Shown piece after piece: positions 46,478 through 54,917 of a stretch of DNA of 64,000 nucleotides. This DNA is from Paucibacter sp. DJ2R-2 (GTDB taxonomy: Bacteria > Pseudomonadota > Gammaproteobacteria > Burkholderiales > Burkholderiaceae_C): contig NZ_JAJIRT010000008.1 in assembly GCF_025717675.1 (NCBI RefSeq), positions 62,001-126,000 on the forward strand. Direction: 5' to 3'. A program made the position numbers and the translations under genes. The notes under the pieces are model-generated. The model was not told where the DNA came from. It did no database searches and worked only from the letters and a program-made list of their open reading frames with translations. The stretch's first letter is position 1. Every line of letters starts with the position of its first letter.

Positions 46478-47465
46478 TCCTGGCCCCGCGACGGGCTCTT
46501 CTGTTCAGCACAGCCAGCGGCTGCAGCGCCGCCGGCGCGCCACGCAGCTGGCTTTCTTCGCCCTCTTCCTGCTGGCGCCGGCGCTGAACCTGCTTCGCTT
46601 CGACCTCAACGAAACACAGCTTTGGGTCTTGGGCCAGCGCTGGAGTCTGGGCATCAGCGCCCTGCAGCGCGGCGAGGTCAGCGCCAATCAAGCGGCCCTG
46701 AGCCTGATCCTGCGCGGCATCCTGCCGGGCCTGGCCCTGGTGGCGCTCTTTCTCGGTGTGGCCTGGCGTTGGGGCCGGCTGTACTGCGGCTGGCTGTGCC
46801 CACATTTCTCGCTGGTCGAGGGCCTGAACGCCTTGCTGCACAAGGCCTGCGGCAAATTCAGCCTCTGGGACGAGCAGGCCAGCCTGCGGCCGGGCGAGAC
46901 CGCGCAGCGCCGCTGGTGGCCGGTCTATGCCTTGAGCTGCGCGGGTTTCGGCTTTCTCTGGGCCATCACCCTGCTGACCTATCTGCTGCCGCCGCAAGCG
47001 ATCTGGGGCGGCCTGCTGCAAGGCACACTGACCGTCAACCAGAGCCGCTTCATCCTGATTGCCGGCAGCGCCTTCACCCTGGAGCTTCTGTTCGCCCGCC
47101 ACCTGTTCTGCCGCTTCGGCTGCGCCATCGGCCTGTTCCAGAGCCTGGCCTGGATGGCCAACCCGCGCGCCTTGGTCGTGGTCTTCAAGCGCGAACGCGC
47201 CAGCGACTGCCGGACCTGCAGCACCGAGCGTGCGCCCGAGGGCAGCGCCTGCGACCGCGTCTGCCCGATGCGGCTGCGGCCGCGCCAGATCAAGCGCCTG
47301 ATGTTCTCCTGCGTGCAATGCGGCCGCTGCGTGGACCAATGCGCCGAGTCGCAACAGGCGCAGCCGCAGCTGCCCCAGCCCCAGCTGGAATGGACAGTGG
47401 GCGTGGACGCGCTGCGTGAGACGCTGCGTCAATCGCAAAAAAACAGCAACAGAACCGACCCTTGA
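46470..47465 (+). CDS. 4Fe-4S membrane protein inserted between norQ and norD (NapH/CcoG-like)
   Basis: 331-aa inner-membrane protein with four to five membrane segments (about residues 24-40, 70-95, 140-165, 185-205) and two CxxxCP-type sites next to them: YCGWLCPHFS and FCRFGCAIG. The C-terminal cytoplasmic part has Cys groups CRTCSTE...CDRVCP and CVQCGRCVDQC for [4Fe-4S] clusters. The plan is that of NapH/CcoG/NosR C-terminal polyferredoxins. Within a nor operon it might supply electrons or help metal insertion into NorB; this is inference. It is overlapped by norQ and 16 bp from norD. ATG 46470 is preferred to GTG 46467. Confidence 0.83.
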   Translation: MPDPGPATGSSVQHSQRLQRRRRATQLAFFALFLLAPALNLLRFDLNETQLWVLGQRWSLGISALQRGEVSANQAALSLILRGILPGLALVALFLGVAWRWGRLYCGWLCPHFSLVEGLNALLHKACGKFSLWDEQASLRPGETAQRRWWPVYALSCAGFGFLWAITLLTYLLPPQAIWGGLLQGTLTVNQSRFILIAGSAFTLELLFARHLFCRFGCAIGLFQSLAWMANPRALVVVFKRERASDCRTCSTERAPEGSACDRVCPMRLRPRQIKRLMFSCVQCGRCVDQCAESQQAQPQLPQPQLEWTVGVDALRETLRQSQKNSNRTDP

Positions 47466-47481
47466 AGTAGGAAGTTAGACC

Positions 47482-49344
47482 ATGGAAGAGTGGATCGGCG
47501 AACGCTGGCATCGCTTCATCACCGGAGCCGCCGAGCGCGGCCATGCCGGGGCCGCCGTGGCTCTGCCCGATGTGCAGCAGGCCGCCGGCCTGCTCTACCG
47601 CGCCGCCGGCGGCAGCCACAGCCTGCGCATCGTGCCCGCGGCCGATATGCGCATCGGCGGCCCGCGCCACTGGCTGCAGCGCCTGGCCGGCAGCGGCACG
47701 CGCGCCGCACTGCCACGCCTGGACACCGAGACCCTGGCCCTGCCGCCGCGCATCGCCCTGTTCGAGCAGGCGGAACTGAACCGCGACCTCTACCTCTGGC
47801 TGGCCGCCCTGGCCGCCTGCTTCGAACTCGGTGCCAGCGGCAGCTGGGCGGGCGACAACCTCGCCGCTTGCCAGTTGGCCCTGCAGCGCTGCCCGGGCCT
47901 GCGGCCGCGCTGGCTGCGCTTGCGCGAGGCCCATCTGGCCCAACGCCGCGCCGAGGCCGTGGCGCTGCGCACGCCCGAGGCGCGGGCGGCTGAGGCGCGC
48001 CTGCAAGCCCTGCTGCTGGCCGAGCCCGGGCTGGCCAGCATCGATGGCAGCTTCGATGTCGAGGCCCCGCTGCTGGCCCCGGTTTGGCTGTGGCTGCAGG
48101 CCCTGCCTGCGGCCGCGGCGGGAGCGACGGGCCAGGCACGCAGCGCGGCCGCGAGCGGTGGGTCACAAGCGCAACAAGAACAAGAGCAAGCGAAACGCCG
48201 CCGCGCCCGCCCGACCAAGCCGGCCTCGCAGAGGGCGCCGCTGCTGCTGGCCTCCAAGGCCGAGTCCCTGCGCAGCTGGAGCGAGCATGTGCCCCTGGAC
48301 CGGGCCAGCGAGGACGAGACCGACGAAGACGAGGCACGCGCCGCGGCCGACGATATGGAGGAGCTGACGCTGGCGCGCGAGGGCTCGGCCAGCGCCGCCC
48401 GCATCAAGTTCGACCTCGACCTGCCCAGCGCCAGCGCCGACGACCTGCCCCTGGGCGAGGGCGAGTCACTGCCCGAATGGGACTGGAAGCGGCAATGCCT
48501 GCTGCCCGAACATTGCTGGGTGCAGACCCTGGTGGCGCGACCGAGCGGTCCGGCGTTCTCGCCCCAAGCCGCCTTGCGCCAGACCGCACGCCGCCTGCGC
48601 CGCCGGCTCGAAACCTTGCGCAGCGCGCCGCAGTGGCAGCGCGGCTGCAACGAGGGTGAGGTGCTCGATCTCGATGCCTGGGTGCGGCATCTGGGCGGCC
48701 TGCACGCCAGCAGCAGCCCCGAGCCCCAAGTCTGGGCCCGGCGCCAGCGCAGCGAGCGCAGCCTGGCCACCTTGCTGCTGGCCGATCTGTCCCTGTCCAC
48801 CGACGCCTATGCCAACAACGAGCAGCGCGTGATCGATGTGATCCGCGATGCGCTCTATGTCTTCGGCGAGGCCTTGCATGGCTGCGGCGACCCCTTTGCC
48901 ATGCTGGGCTTCAGCTCGGTGCGGCGCAGCCAGGTGCGCATCCATCAAATCAAGGGTTTCGAGGAAGCCTGGTCCGGCCCGGTGCAAAGCCGGGTCGGCG
49001 CGATCAAGCCTGGCTACTACACCCGCATGGGCGCAGCGATTCGCCTGGCCACACGCCGGCTGCAAGAGCGCCCCGAGCGCCAGCGCCTGCTGCTGCTGCT
49101 GACCGACGGCAAGCCCAATGACCTCGATGTCTACGAGGGCCGCTGGGGCATCGAGGACACGCGCGAAGCGGTGCGCGAGGCGCGCCGCGCCGGCCTGCAG
49201 CCCTTTTGCCTGAGCATCGACGAGCAGGCCCAGGACTATCTGCCCCATCTCTTCGGCCACCAGGGCTGGGCCCGCGTGGCCCGCCCGACCGAGCTGCCGC
49301 TGCGCCTGGCCGGCGTCTACAGCCGGTTGACGCGCGGCGTTTGA
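47482..49344 (+). CDS. norD: NorD, VWA-domain NOR activation protein
   Basis: 620-aa cytoplasmic protein partnering NorQ in FeB insertion. N-terminal helical region (1-210), an Ala/Gln/Arg-rich charged linker (about 215-310), and a C-terminal von Willebrand A domain with MIDAS motif DLSLSTDAY (about 433-441), GYYTRMGAAIR and LLLTDGKPNDLD. Length and order match the NorD/CbbO family. Last gene of the nor operon; a large inverted-repeat element starts at its stop codon. Confidence 0.93.
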   Translation: MEEWIGERWHRFITGAAERGHAGAAVALPDVQQAAGLLYRAAGGSHSLRIVPAADMRIGGPRHWLQRLAGSGTRAALPRLDTETLALPPRIALFEQAELNRDLYLWLAALAACFELGASGSWAGDNLAACQLALQRCPGLRPRWLRLREAHLAQRRAEAVALRTPEARAAEARLQALLLAEPGLASIDGSFDVEAPLLAPVWLWLQALPAAAAGATGQARSAAASGGSQAQQEQEQAKRRRARPTKPASQRAPLLLASKAESLRSWSEHVPLDRASEDETDEDEARAAADDMEELTLAREGSASAARIKFDLDLPSASADDLPLGEGESLPEWDWKRQCLLPEHCWVQTLVARPSGPAFSPQAALRQTARRLRRRLETLRSAPQWQRGCNEGEVLDLDAWVRHLGGLHASSSPEPQVWARRQRSERSLATLLLADLSLSTDAYANNEQRVIDVIRDALYVFGEALHGCGDPFAMLGFSSVRRSQVRIHQIKGFEEAWSGPVQSRVGAIKPGYYTRMGAAIRLATRRLQERPERQRLLLLLTDGKPNDLDVYEGRWGIEDTREAVREARRAGLQPFCLSIDEQAQDYLPHLFGHQGWARVARPTELPLRLAGVYSRLTRGV

Positions 49345-49483
49345 GGGTGAGAGTTTTTCTACTGCGCGCTCGCCATGCGTCGTTGGTCCGGTGCTCGGAA
49401 TCCTCACGTACATTGAGTACGCTCCGGTTCCTGCGCTCCGTCCGCCTAGCCTGACAAACGCTCGCTACGAAAAACTCTCACCC
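49345..49483. repeat. 139-bp symmetric inverted-repeat element
   Basis: Ends are a perfect 14-bp inverted repeat, GGGTGAGAGTTTTT (49345-49358) and AAAAACTCTCACCC (49470-49483). The exact centre is CGTAC-ATTGA-GTACG (49407-49421). Between ends and centre the arms match only partly. It starts immediately after the norD stop codon and could terminate transcription in either direction. No open frame inside; it resembles a non-autonomous or repetitive extragenic element. The rest of the gap to 49610 carries the DNR-type box. Confidence 0.85.
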
Positions 49484-49532
49484 CTCTGTGTGCGAGCGAG
49501 CAAACCAGCACGCCGGCACCAACTCCGCGCGC

Positions 49533-49546
49533 TTGAGACAGATCAA
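49533..49546. promoter_or_regulatory. DNR/FNR-type box upstream of the first crp gene
   Basis: TTGAGACAGATCAA, a 14-bp TTGA-N6-TCAA site followed by GGCG as at nos and nap. A GACAAT hexamer (49569-49574) is centred 32 bp downstream of the box centre, giving class II geometry. It implies that the gene is activated by an FNR-like protein or by its own product. Confidence 0.78.
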
Positions 49547-49610
49547 GGCGGCGCGCCGCAGCGCTCTCGACAATGGCGGCATCTCAAGCCCCCCAGACCG
49601 GAGCCCCGTC

Positions 49611-50321
49611 ATGGACATGCGCGCCTTTGACCTTCCTCGTTACCTCTCCGTGCTGCCTTTGTTCACCGATCTCAGTGCTCCGGAGCTGGCCCGCCTGGCG
49701 CAAGGCTGCAGCCTGCGTCGTCTGACCCGCGGCGACCCGGTGTTCCGCGTTGGCCAGCCTTGCGAGGAGTTCCATGTCACCGTCACCGGGCAGGTCAAGC
49801 TCTTTGCCATCTCGCCGGCGGGCCAGGAGAAGGTGATCGAGCTGGTGGGGCCGGGAAACAGCTTCGCCGAAGCCCTCATGTTCACCGGCAGGCCCTACAT
49901 CATCAATGCCCAGGCCCTGACCGACACCTTGCTGCTCTCGGTGTCCAAGCAGGCGGTGCTGACCGAGATCGAGCATGACAGCCGCTTCGCCTTGCGCATG
50001 CTGGCGGGCATCTCACGCCGCCTGCACGGTCTGGTCCATGATGTCCAGGCCTATGCCCTGCACAGTGGCGTGCAGCGCGTGATCGGCTACCTGCTGCGCG
50101 ACCAGCTGGCCGAGGACCGCGTCAGCGGCGAGATGGTCACGGTGTCCCTGCCCGTGAGCAAAGCCACCATCGCCTCGCGCCTGAGCCTGACGCCCGAATA
50201 CTTCTCGCGCGTGCTGCATGAACTCGAAGCCGCGGGCTTGATCGAAGTGGACAAGCGCGACATCCGCATTCGAGATGTCGCCAGCCTGGCGGCCTATACC
50301 GGCGGCCAGCAAGCGGGCTGA
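49611..50321 (+). CDS. Crp/Fnr regulator, DNR/NNR type, first copy
   Basis: 236-aa regulator: beta-roll sensor domain (about residues 15-125), dimer helix and winged helix VSKATIASRLSLTPEYFSRVLHEL. The recognition helix carries E-x-x-S-R (EYFSR), the FNR/DNR signature for TTGA half-sites. It lacks the N-terminal cysteines of oxygen-sensing FNR, so NO sensing through haem, as in DNR, is likely. ATG 49611 follows GGAG by seven bases; ATG 49617 is an alternative. It is flanked by TTGA-type boxes and sits between nor and ccm/nap, so it probably controls them. Confidence 0.88.
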   Translation: MDMRAFDLPRYLSVLPLFTDLSAPELARLAQGCSLRRLTRGDPVFRVGQPCEEFHVTVTGQVKLFAISPAGQEKVIELVGPGNSFAEALMFTGRPYIINAQALTDTLLLSVSKQAVLTEIEHDSRFALRMLAGISRRLHGLVHDVQAYALHSGVQRVIGYLLRDQLAEDRVSGEMVTVSLPVSKATIASRLSLTPEYFSRVLHELEAAGLIEVDKRDIRIRDVASLAAYTGGQQAG

Positions 50322-50386
50322 TGCAAGCACCCATCGTTCGAAAGGAGTATTGACCATCGTTCCGTAGAACTACTGGATCAGGCCGC

Positions 50387-50400
50387 TTGATACAGGTCAA
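50387..50400. promoter_or_regulatory. DNR/FNR-type box upstream of the second crp gene
   Basis: TTGATACAGGTCAA, the closest match in the window to the FNR consensus TTGAT-N4-ATCAA. A CAGAAT hexamer (50422-50427) is centred 31 bp downstream of the box centre. It suggests cross-regulation or autoregulation between the two adjacent regulators. Confidence 0.8.
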
Positions 50401-50471
50401 ACGAGCACGGTCAGCGCTGAACAGAATGGCCCCCGCAAGCCCTTCTTTCCCAGCTCGACAAGGCTCAAACC

Positions 50472-51182
50472 ATGCCCACTGCCCATCGTTCTACTGCCTC
50501 TGAGTTGCCACGATACATGGCGGTTCATCCCATGTTCCAGGGCCTGAGTGAAGCGGATCTCGGCCTGATCGTGGACCAAGGCAGCAGCTTGATGCGCCTG
50601 CCTCGCGGCCAGGCCCTGTTCAGCAGCGGCGAGACCTGCGAGCACTTGATGATCATCATCACGGGGCAGGTCAAGGTGTTCGCCTTGGCCACCCATGGCG
50701 GGGAAAAGGTGCTGGAGCTGATCGGGCCCGGACAAACCATCGGTGAGTCGTCGATCTTCAACGACCAGCCCCAGGCATTCAATGCGCAGACCCTGACGGA
50801 AGCGCTGCTGCTGCGCATCCCCAAGCGCGCCATCACGGCCCAGATCAAGCGCGACCCCGGTTTTGCCTTGCGTCTGCTGGCCGACGCATCGCAACGCATC
50901 CGCGGCCTGCAGCACGATGTGGAGAGCTATTGCCTGCGCAGCGGCCTGCAGCGTGTCGTCGGTTTCCTGCTGGAAGACCAGCGGCACAGCCCCGAACGGC
51001 GCGCGCCCCACACGGTGTCGCTGCCCGTCAGCAAGGCCACGATCGCCTCGCGCCTGAGCTTGACCCCCGAGTATTTCTCACGGGTGCTGCGCGAGCTGGA
51101 GGACGAAGGCCTGATTCAAATCTCGCGGCGCGACATCCACATCCTGCAGCCCGAGGAATTGGCGAGTTACACCCTGCAATGA
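50472..51182 (+). CDS. Crp/Fnr regulator, DNR/NNR type, second copy
   Basis: 236-aa paralogue of the preceding regulator, with the same beta-roll and an almost identical winged helix (VSLPVSKATIASRLSLTP and EYFSRVLREL). The sensor halves differ far more than the DNA-binding halves, so the two probably read different signals but bind the same sites. No FNR-type cysteine set. Its stop overlaps the start of the NirF-like gene (ATGA), making the regulator the first gene of a long operon that may run into ccm. Confidence 0.88.
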   Translation: MPTAHRSTASELPRYMAVHPMFQGLSEADLGLIVDQGSSLMRLPRGQALFSSGETCEHLMIIITGQVKVFALATHGGEKVLELIGPGQTIGESSIFNDQPQAFNAQTLTEALLLRIPKRAITAQIKRDPGFALRLLADASQRIRGLQHDVESYCLRSGLQRVVGFLLEDQRHSPERRAPHTVSLPVSKATIASRLSLTPEYFSRVLRELEDEGLIQISRRDIHILQPEELASYTLQ

Positions 51183-52240
51183 GCAGCTGCTGTTTCAGCA
51201 CCGGTGCCGGTTCGCGGCTGGGCCGTGGCCTGGCCGCTTGCCTGGGTGTCCTCGCCTTGCTGCCCGGTGCATCTGCGGGCGGCGAGGCCAGCACGCTCGC
51301 CGCAGTCGAATCCAAGGCTGAGGTTCTGAACTGTGCCGACCTGCCGCCCCTGCTCGCCTCCAAGAACCGCCAGCTGGTGCTGGCATCGCGAGACGGATGG
51401 GTGGCCGTGTTTGACATGAACCCAAGCAGCCTGCGGCAGGAGCGACGGGTCGCCTCCTCACTCGAAGCCTTGGCCCTGAGCAGCGATGGCCGCTGGCTGC
51501 TGGCCAGCACCGAGCAGGCCAGCGCCTTGCAGCTCTTCGATGGACGGCTGCAGCCGGTCAAGACGATTGCCTTGCAAAGCCTGGACGGCCGGCAGCGCAC
51601 GCGCGTCGCGGCCATTCGCGACCTTCCGGAACGCCGCAGCTTTCTGGTCGCGCTGCAGGACCTGGCTGAGGTCTGGGAGATTTCATACGACCCGCTGGCA
51701 GAAGAAGTCCATGACGGTCTGGTCCATGACTACCGCATGGGCGAAGCCCTGGGCAAGCCGGGATTTCTGCATCCGCGACGCACACCGCTGGAAGCGCCCG
51801 TGATGGACTGGCTGAAGGGCACAGCCGCCCCTCACATCTGGCTCACCTTGCAGCCCAGGGCGGGCGGCGGGCTGCGGCTGCAGCTGCTCCACCTCGATGT
51901 TCGCCGCGCCATCGCCAGCATGCCGCTCAGCCGCGCCGTGAAGCTGAGCGCGGGCCTGCTCTTTGAGCGACAAGGCCATCCCGTCCTGGCCGTTCCGGCG
52001 CAGGATCAGGGTCAGGACCCGTTGGAGTTCATCGAGCTCCAGCGCCTTCACCCACCGCTTGGCCTGGACCTGCCCAGGATCGCAAACGCTGTGGGCCAGG
52101 CCCAGAGCGCGTCGCTGACTGACGCTCTGCGAAAGTTACCGTGGAGCCAGCTGAAAGGGCACTACCCCAGGCCGACCGCTGCTGCTGATGCGGCGGAACC
52201 GGCAGACCCCTGCGTAGGCGTCAATGGAGCAGAGTCATGA
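51179..52240 (+). CDS. Exported cytochrome d1/NirF-like beta-propeller protein
   Basis: 353 aa. Signal peptide about residues 12-35 (AACLGVLALLPGASA), then repeated blade-like segments such as LVLASRDGWVAVFDM, LALSSDGRWLLASTEQ and VALQDLAEVWEI. The pattern resembles the haem d1-domain proteins NirF/NirN and other propellers, but the typical haem-binding histidines of NirS cannot be assigned by eye, and no CxxCH is present. Start and stop overlap the crp gene upstream and ccmA downstream (ATGA at both ends). A role in haem d1 or denitrification is inferred from context; it may be a divergent propeller of other function. Confidence 0.6.
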   Translation: MSSCCFSTGAGSRLGRGLAACLGVLALLPGASAGGEASTLAAVESKAEVLNCADLPPLLASKNRQLVLASRDGWVAVFDMNPSSLRQERRVASSLEALALSSDGRWLLASTEQASALQLFDGRLQPVKTIALQSLDGRQRTRVAAIRDLPERRSFLVALQDLAEVWEISYDPLAEEVHDGLVHDYRMGEALGKPGFLHPRRTPLEAPVMDWLKGTAAPHIWLTLQPRAGGGLRLQLLHLDVRRAIASMPLSRAVKLSAGLLFERQGHPVLAVPAQDQGQDPLEFIELQRLHPPLGLDLPRIANAVGQAQSASLTDALRKLPWSQLKGHYPRPTAAADAAEPADPCVGVNGAES

Positions 52241-52845
52241 GCAAGGCCTCGCCCTGCTTGCTGAGCGCCGAGCTACTGAGCTGCGAGCGCGGAGGCCGCA
52301 CCCTGTTCCAAGAGCTCAGCGTGCGGCTGAACGCGGGCGACATCGTCTGGCTCCAGGGCAGCAATGGCAGCGGCAAGAGCACCTTGCTGCGCACGCTTGC
52401 GGGCCTGCGGCCGGCTGAGCGGGGCAGCATCCAGCATTCGGCGGCCTTGCGCTTTCTCGGCCACAGCAATGGCTTGAAGCCGGACCTGACCGTGCTGGAG
52501 GGCTTGCGCTTTCAGGCCCGCTGGCAAGGCCTGGCCGACGATGAGGCCAGCCTGCTGAAGGCGCTGAAGCATTTCGGGCTGGCGGCCCTGCGCAGCCGCC
52601 GCAGCGCTCAGCTCAGCCAAGGCCAGCAACGCCGCGCTGCATTGGCATCGCTGGCCCTGCCGCAGGCGGGTGCTTGCTGGCTGCTGGACGAACCCTTCGA
52701 TGCGCTGGACGACGACAGCGTGCAGCAGTTGTGCGCTCTGTTGAGCAGCCATGCGGCCGCAGGCGGCGCGGTGCTGTTCACCAGCCACCAGCATTTGCCT
52801 GGGCTGGCCAGCCGCCAGCTGCCACTGAGCGGAGGCCGCCCATGA
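52237..52845 (+). CDS. ccmA: CcmA, haem exporter ATPase
   Basis: 202-aa ATPase of the CcmABCD complex that releases holo-CcmE during cytochrome c maturation. Walker A GSNGSGKST (about residues 41-49), signature LSQGQQRRAALASL, Walker B CWLLDEPFDALD and H-loop TSHQH. It overlaps the NirF-like gene and ccmB by 4 bp each. Confidence 0.94.
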   Translation: MSKASPCLLSAELLSCERGGRTLFQELSVRLNAGDIVWLQGSNGSGKSTLLRTLAGLRPAERGSIQHSAALRFLGHSNGLKPDLTVLEGLRFQARWQGLADDEASLLKALKHFGLAALRSRRSAQLSQGQQRRAALASLALPQAGACWLLDEPFDALDDDSVQQLCALLSSHAAAGGAVLFTSHQHLPGLASRQLPLSGGRP

Positions 52846-53510
52846 CGCCCACGAGCTGGCTGCTGCTGCAGCGCGAGCTGCGCCTGGCGATGCGCCGGCC
52901 CGTCGACGCTGGCCTGCCGGTGGCCTTTTTGCTGATGGCGGCCTGCCTGTTTCCCCTCGGCCTGGGGCCCGAACCCGAGCAGCTGCGTCGCATGGCGCCG
53001 GGCGTGCTGTGGGTGCTGGCCTTGCTGGCCAGTCTCTTGTCCCTGCACAGCCTGTATGCCGCCGATGCCCAGGACGGCAGCCTGGACCAGTTGCTGCTGC
53101 CGCCGCACTCGGCCTGGCGCCTGGCCGCCGTCAAGGCCCTGGCGCACTGGCTGAGCCATGGCCTGCCCCTGCTGCTGGCCACGCCGCTGCTGGGCCTGAT
53201 GTACGGCATGCACAGCGACAGCCTCGGTCTCTTGATGCTGAGCCTGCTGCTGGGCACGCCGAGCTTGAGCTTGCTGGGCAATCTGGCCGCCGCCCTGACC
53301 CTGGGCCTGCGCAATGGCGCCTTGCTCAATCTGCTGATCGTGCTACCGCTGGCTGTGCCGGTTCTGATCTTCGGCAGCGGAGCGGTCGGCGCGCTGGAGG
53401 CCGGCCTGCCTGTTGACGGCCATCTGTCCCTGCTGGCCGCCCTGCTGATCGGCGCCCTGCTGGCCCTGCCGGCGGCCACCGCCGCGGCCCTGCGCATTGC
53501 CCTGATCTGA
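52842..53510 (+). CDS. ccmB: CcmB, haem exporter permease
   Basis: 222-aa inner-membrane protein with six hydrophobic segments and the family motif LLLQRELRLAMRRP at the N-terminus. LLLPPHSAWRLAAVK and LGTPSLSLLG are also typical of CcmB. It partners CcmA and CcmC; overlaps ccmA by 4 bp and ccmC by 1 bp (TGATG). Confidence 0.94.
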   Translation: MTPTSWLLLQRELRLAMRRPVDAGLPVAFLLMAACLFPLGLGPEPEQLRRMAPGVLWVLALLASLLSLHSLYAADAQDGSLDQLLLPPHSAWRLAAVKALAHWLSHGLPLLLATPLLGLMYGMHSDSLGLLMLSLLLGTPSLSLLGNLAAALTLGLRNGALLNLLIVLPLAVPVLIFGSGAVGALEAGLPVDGHLSLLAALLIGALLALPAATAAALRIALI

Positions 53511-54292
53511 TGGACATGCTGAGCTCGCCCCCACATCCCATGACACGCACGCACCGCTTCTACACCTATGCCGCGCCCTCGCGTTTCTACGCGCTGGCCG
53601 GCCGCCTGTTGCCGGGCCTGTGGCTGCTGGCCGCGGGGCTGGCGGCCCTGGGCCTGTACCTGGCCTTCTTCAAAGCGCCGACCGACGCCACCCAGGGCCA
53701 GGCCTATCGCATCCTCTTCATCCACGTGCCGGCGGCCTGGCTGTCCATGCTGCTCTATCTGGCCCTGGCTTTCTGGGCCGCCATCGGCTGGGCCTTCAAG
53801 GCCCGCATGGCCTCGCTGCTGGCGCGAGCGATCGCGCCGACCGGCGCCGGCTTCACCGTGATCGCCCTGCTCAGCGGTGCGCTGTGGGGCCAGCCGAGCT
53901 GGGGCAGCTGGTGGGTCTGGGACGCGCGCCTGACCTCGGAGCTGATCCTGCTGTTTCTCTATCTCGGCTATCTGGCCTTGTTGCACGCCATCGAGGACCC
54001 GCAGCGGGCCGACCCGGCCGGCGCCCTGCTGGCCCTGGTCGGCGTGGTCAATGTGCCCATCATCTATTTCAGCGTGCGCTGGTGGAACACCTTGCACCAG
54101 GGCGCCAGCATCAGCCTGACGGCCGCACCGCGCATGGCCGAGACCATGTTGCAGGCCCTGGCCGTGATGAGCCTGGCCTGCTGGGCCTATGCCTTCGCTG
54201 TCATCTTCACCCGCGCCCGCGGCCTGATCCTGGAGCGCGAACGCGACAAGGCCTGGGTGCAGGCCCTGAGCAAGAAAGGACAAGCCACATGA
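53510..54292 (+). CDS. ccmC: CcmC, haem handling protein
   Basis: 260-aa six-span membrane protein that loads haem onto CcmE. The tryptophan-rich [15 protein letters not shown] motif lies around residues 130-144, and HVPAAWLSM and [10 protein letters not shown] hold the two conserved periplasmic His residues. An N-terminal extension of about 12 residues precedes [15 protein letters not shown] 53540 (MTRTHR) could be the true start. Overlaps ccmD by 4 bp. Confidence 0.95.
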   Translation: MDMLSSPPHPMTRTHRFYTYAAPSRFYALAGRLLPGLWLLAAGLAALGLYLAFFKAPTDATQGQAYRILFIHVPAAWLSMLLYLALAFWAAIGWAFKARMASLLARAIAPTGAGFTVIALLSGALWGQPSWGSWWVWDARLTSELILLFLYLGYLALLHAIEDPQRADPAGALLALVGVVNVPIIYFSVRWWNTLHQGASISLTAAPRMAETMLQALAVMSLACWAYAFAVIFTRARGLILERERDKAWVQALSKKGQAT

Positions 54293-54453
54293 ACTGGCAC
54301 AGCGCCGCCGATTTCTTCCATATGGACGGCTACGGCTTTTTTGTCTGGGGCAGCTACGGCTCGGCCCTGCTCTGGATGCTGGTCGAGGTGGGCCTGGCCC
54401 GGCGCCGCCACAGCCAAGCCTTGCTGCAGCTGTCCGAGGAGGACGTCGCATGA
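54289..54453 (+). CDS. ccmD: CcmD, small haem exporter subunit
   Basis: 54-aa single-span protein missing from simple gene calls because of its size. Residues about 10-35 ([20 protein letters not shown]) match CcmD, followed by a basic tail [11 protein letters not shown]. It stabilises the CcmABC-CcmE complex. ATGA overlaps with both ccmC and ccmE. Confidence 0.93.
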   Translation: MNWHSAADFFHMDGYGFFVWGSYGSALLWMLVEVGLARRRHSQALLQLSEEDVA

Positions 54454-54917
54454 TGATGAAAAAAACCCGCCACCGCCGCCTGCTGCTGATCGCCGCCGGC
54501 CTGCTGGCCCTGGGCGCCATCGCGGCCCTGGTCATGAATGCCTTCCGCAGCAATCTGGTCTTCTTCTACACGCCCAGCCAGGTGGCCGCGCAAGAGGCGC
54601 CGCAAGGCCGCAGCTTCCGCATCGGCGGCCTGGTGCAGCCGGGCAGCGTCCGGCGCGAAGGCGTGCAGGTGCAGTTCGTGATCAGCGACGGCAGCGAGCA
54701 CGTACCCGTCAGCTTCAGCGGTGCCCTGCCCGACTTGTTCAAAGAGGGCAAGGGCGTGGTCGCACAAGGCCAGTTGCAGGGCCGGCAGTTCCTGGCCCGC
54801 GAGGTGCTGGCCAAGCATGACGAGAACTACATGCCGCCCGAGGCCGCCGACGCGCTGCAGCGCAGCCAGCAGGCCCGCGAGCGCGCCGCCCGGACCCTGA
54901 AAGGCAGCACGCCGTGA
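54450..54917 (+). CDS. ccmE: CcmE, haem chaperone
   Basis: 155-aa periplasmic haem chaperone anchored by an N-terminal segment (residues 10-30). The OB-fold domain ends with the haem-attaching H123 in [12 protein letters not shown], where haem is bound covalently before transfer to apocytochromes. FYTPSQVA and [12 protein letters not shown] are typical. Overlaps ccmF (GTGA). Confidence 0.96.
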   Translation: MMMKKTRHRRLLLIAAGLLALGAIAALVMNAFRSNLVFFYTPSQVAAQEAPQGRSFRIGGLVQPGSVRREGVQVQFVISDGSEHVPVSFSGALPDLFKEGKGVVAQGQLQGRQFLAREVLAKHDENYMPPEAADALQRSQQARERAARTLKGSTP

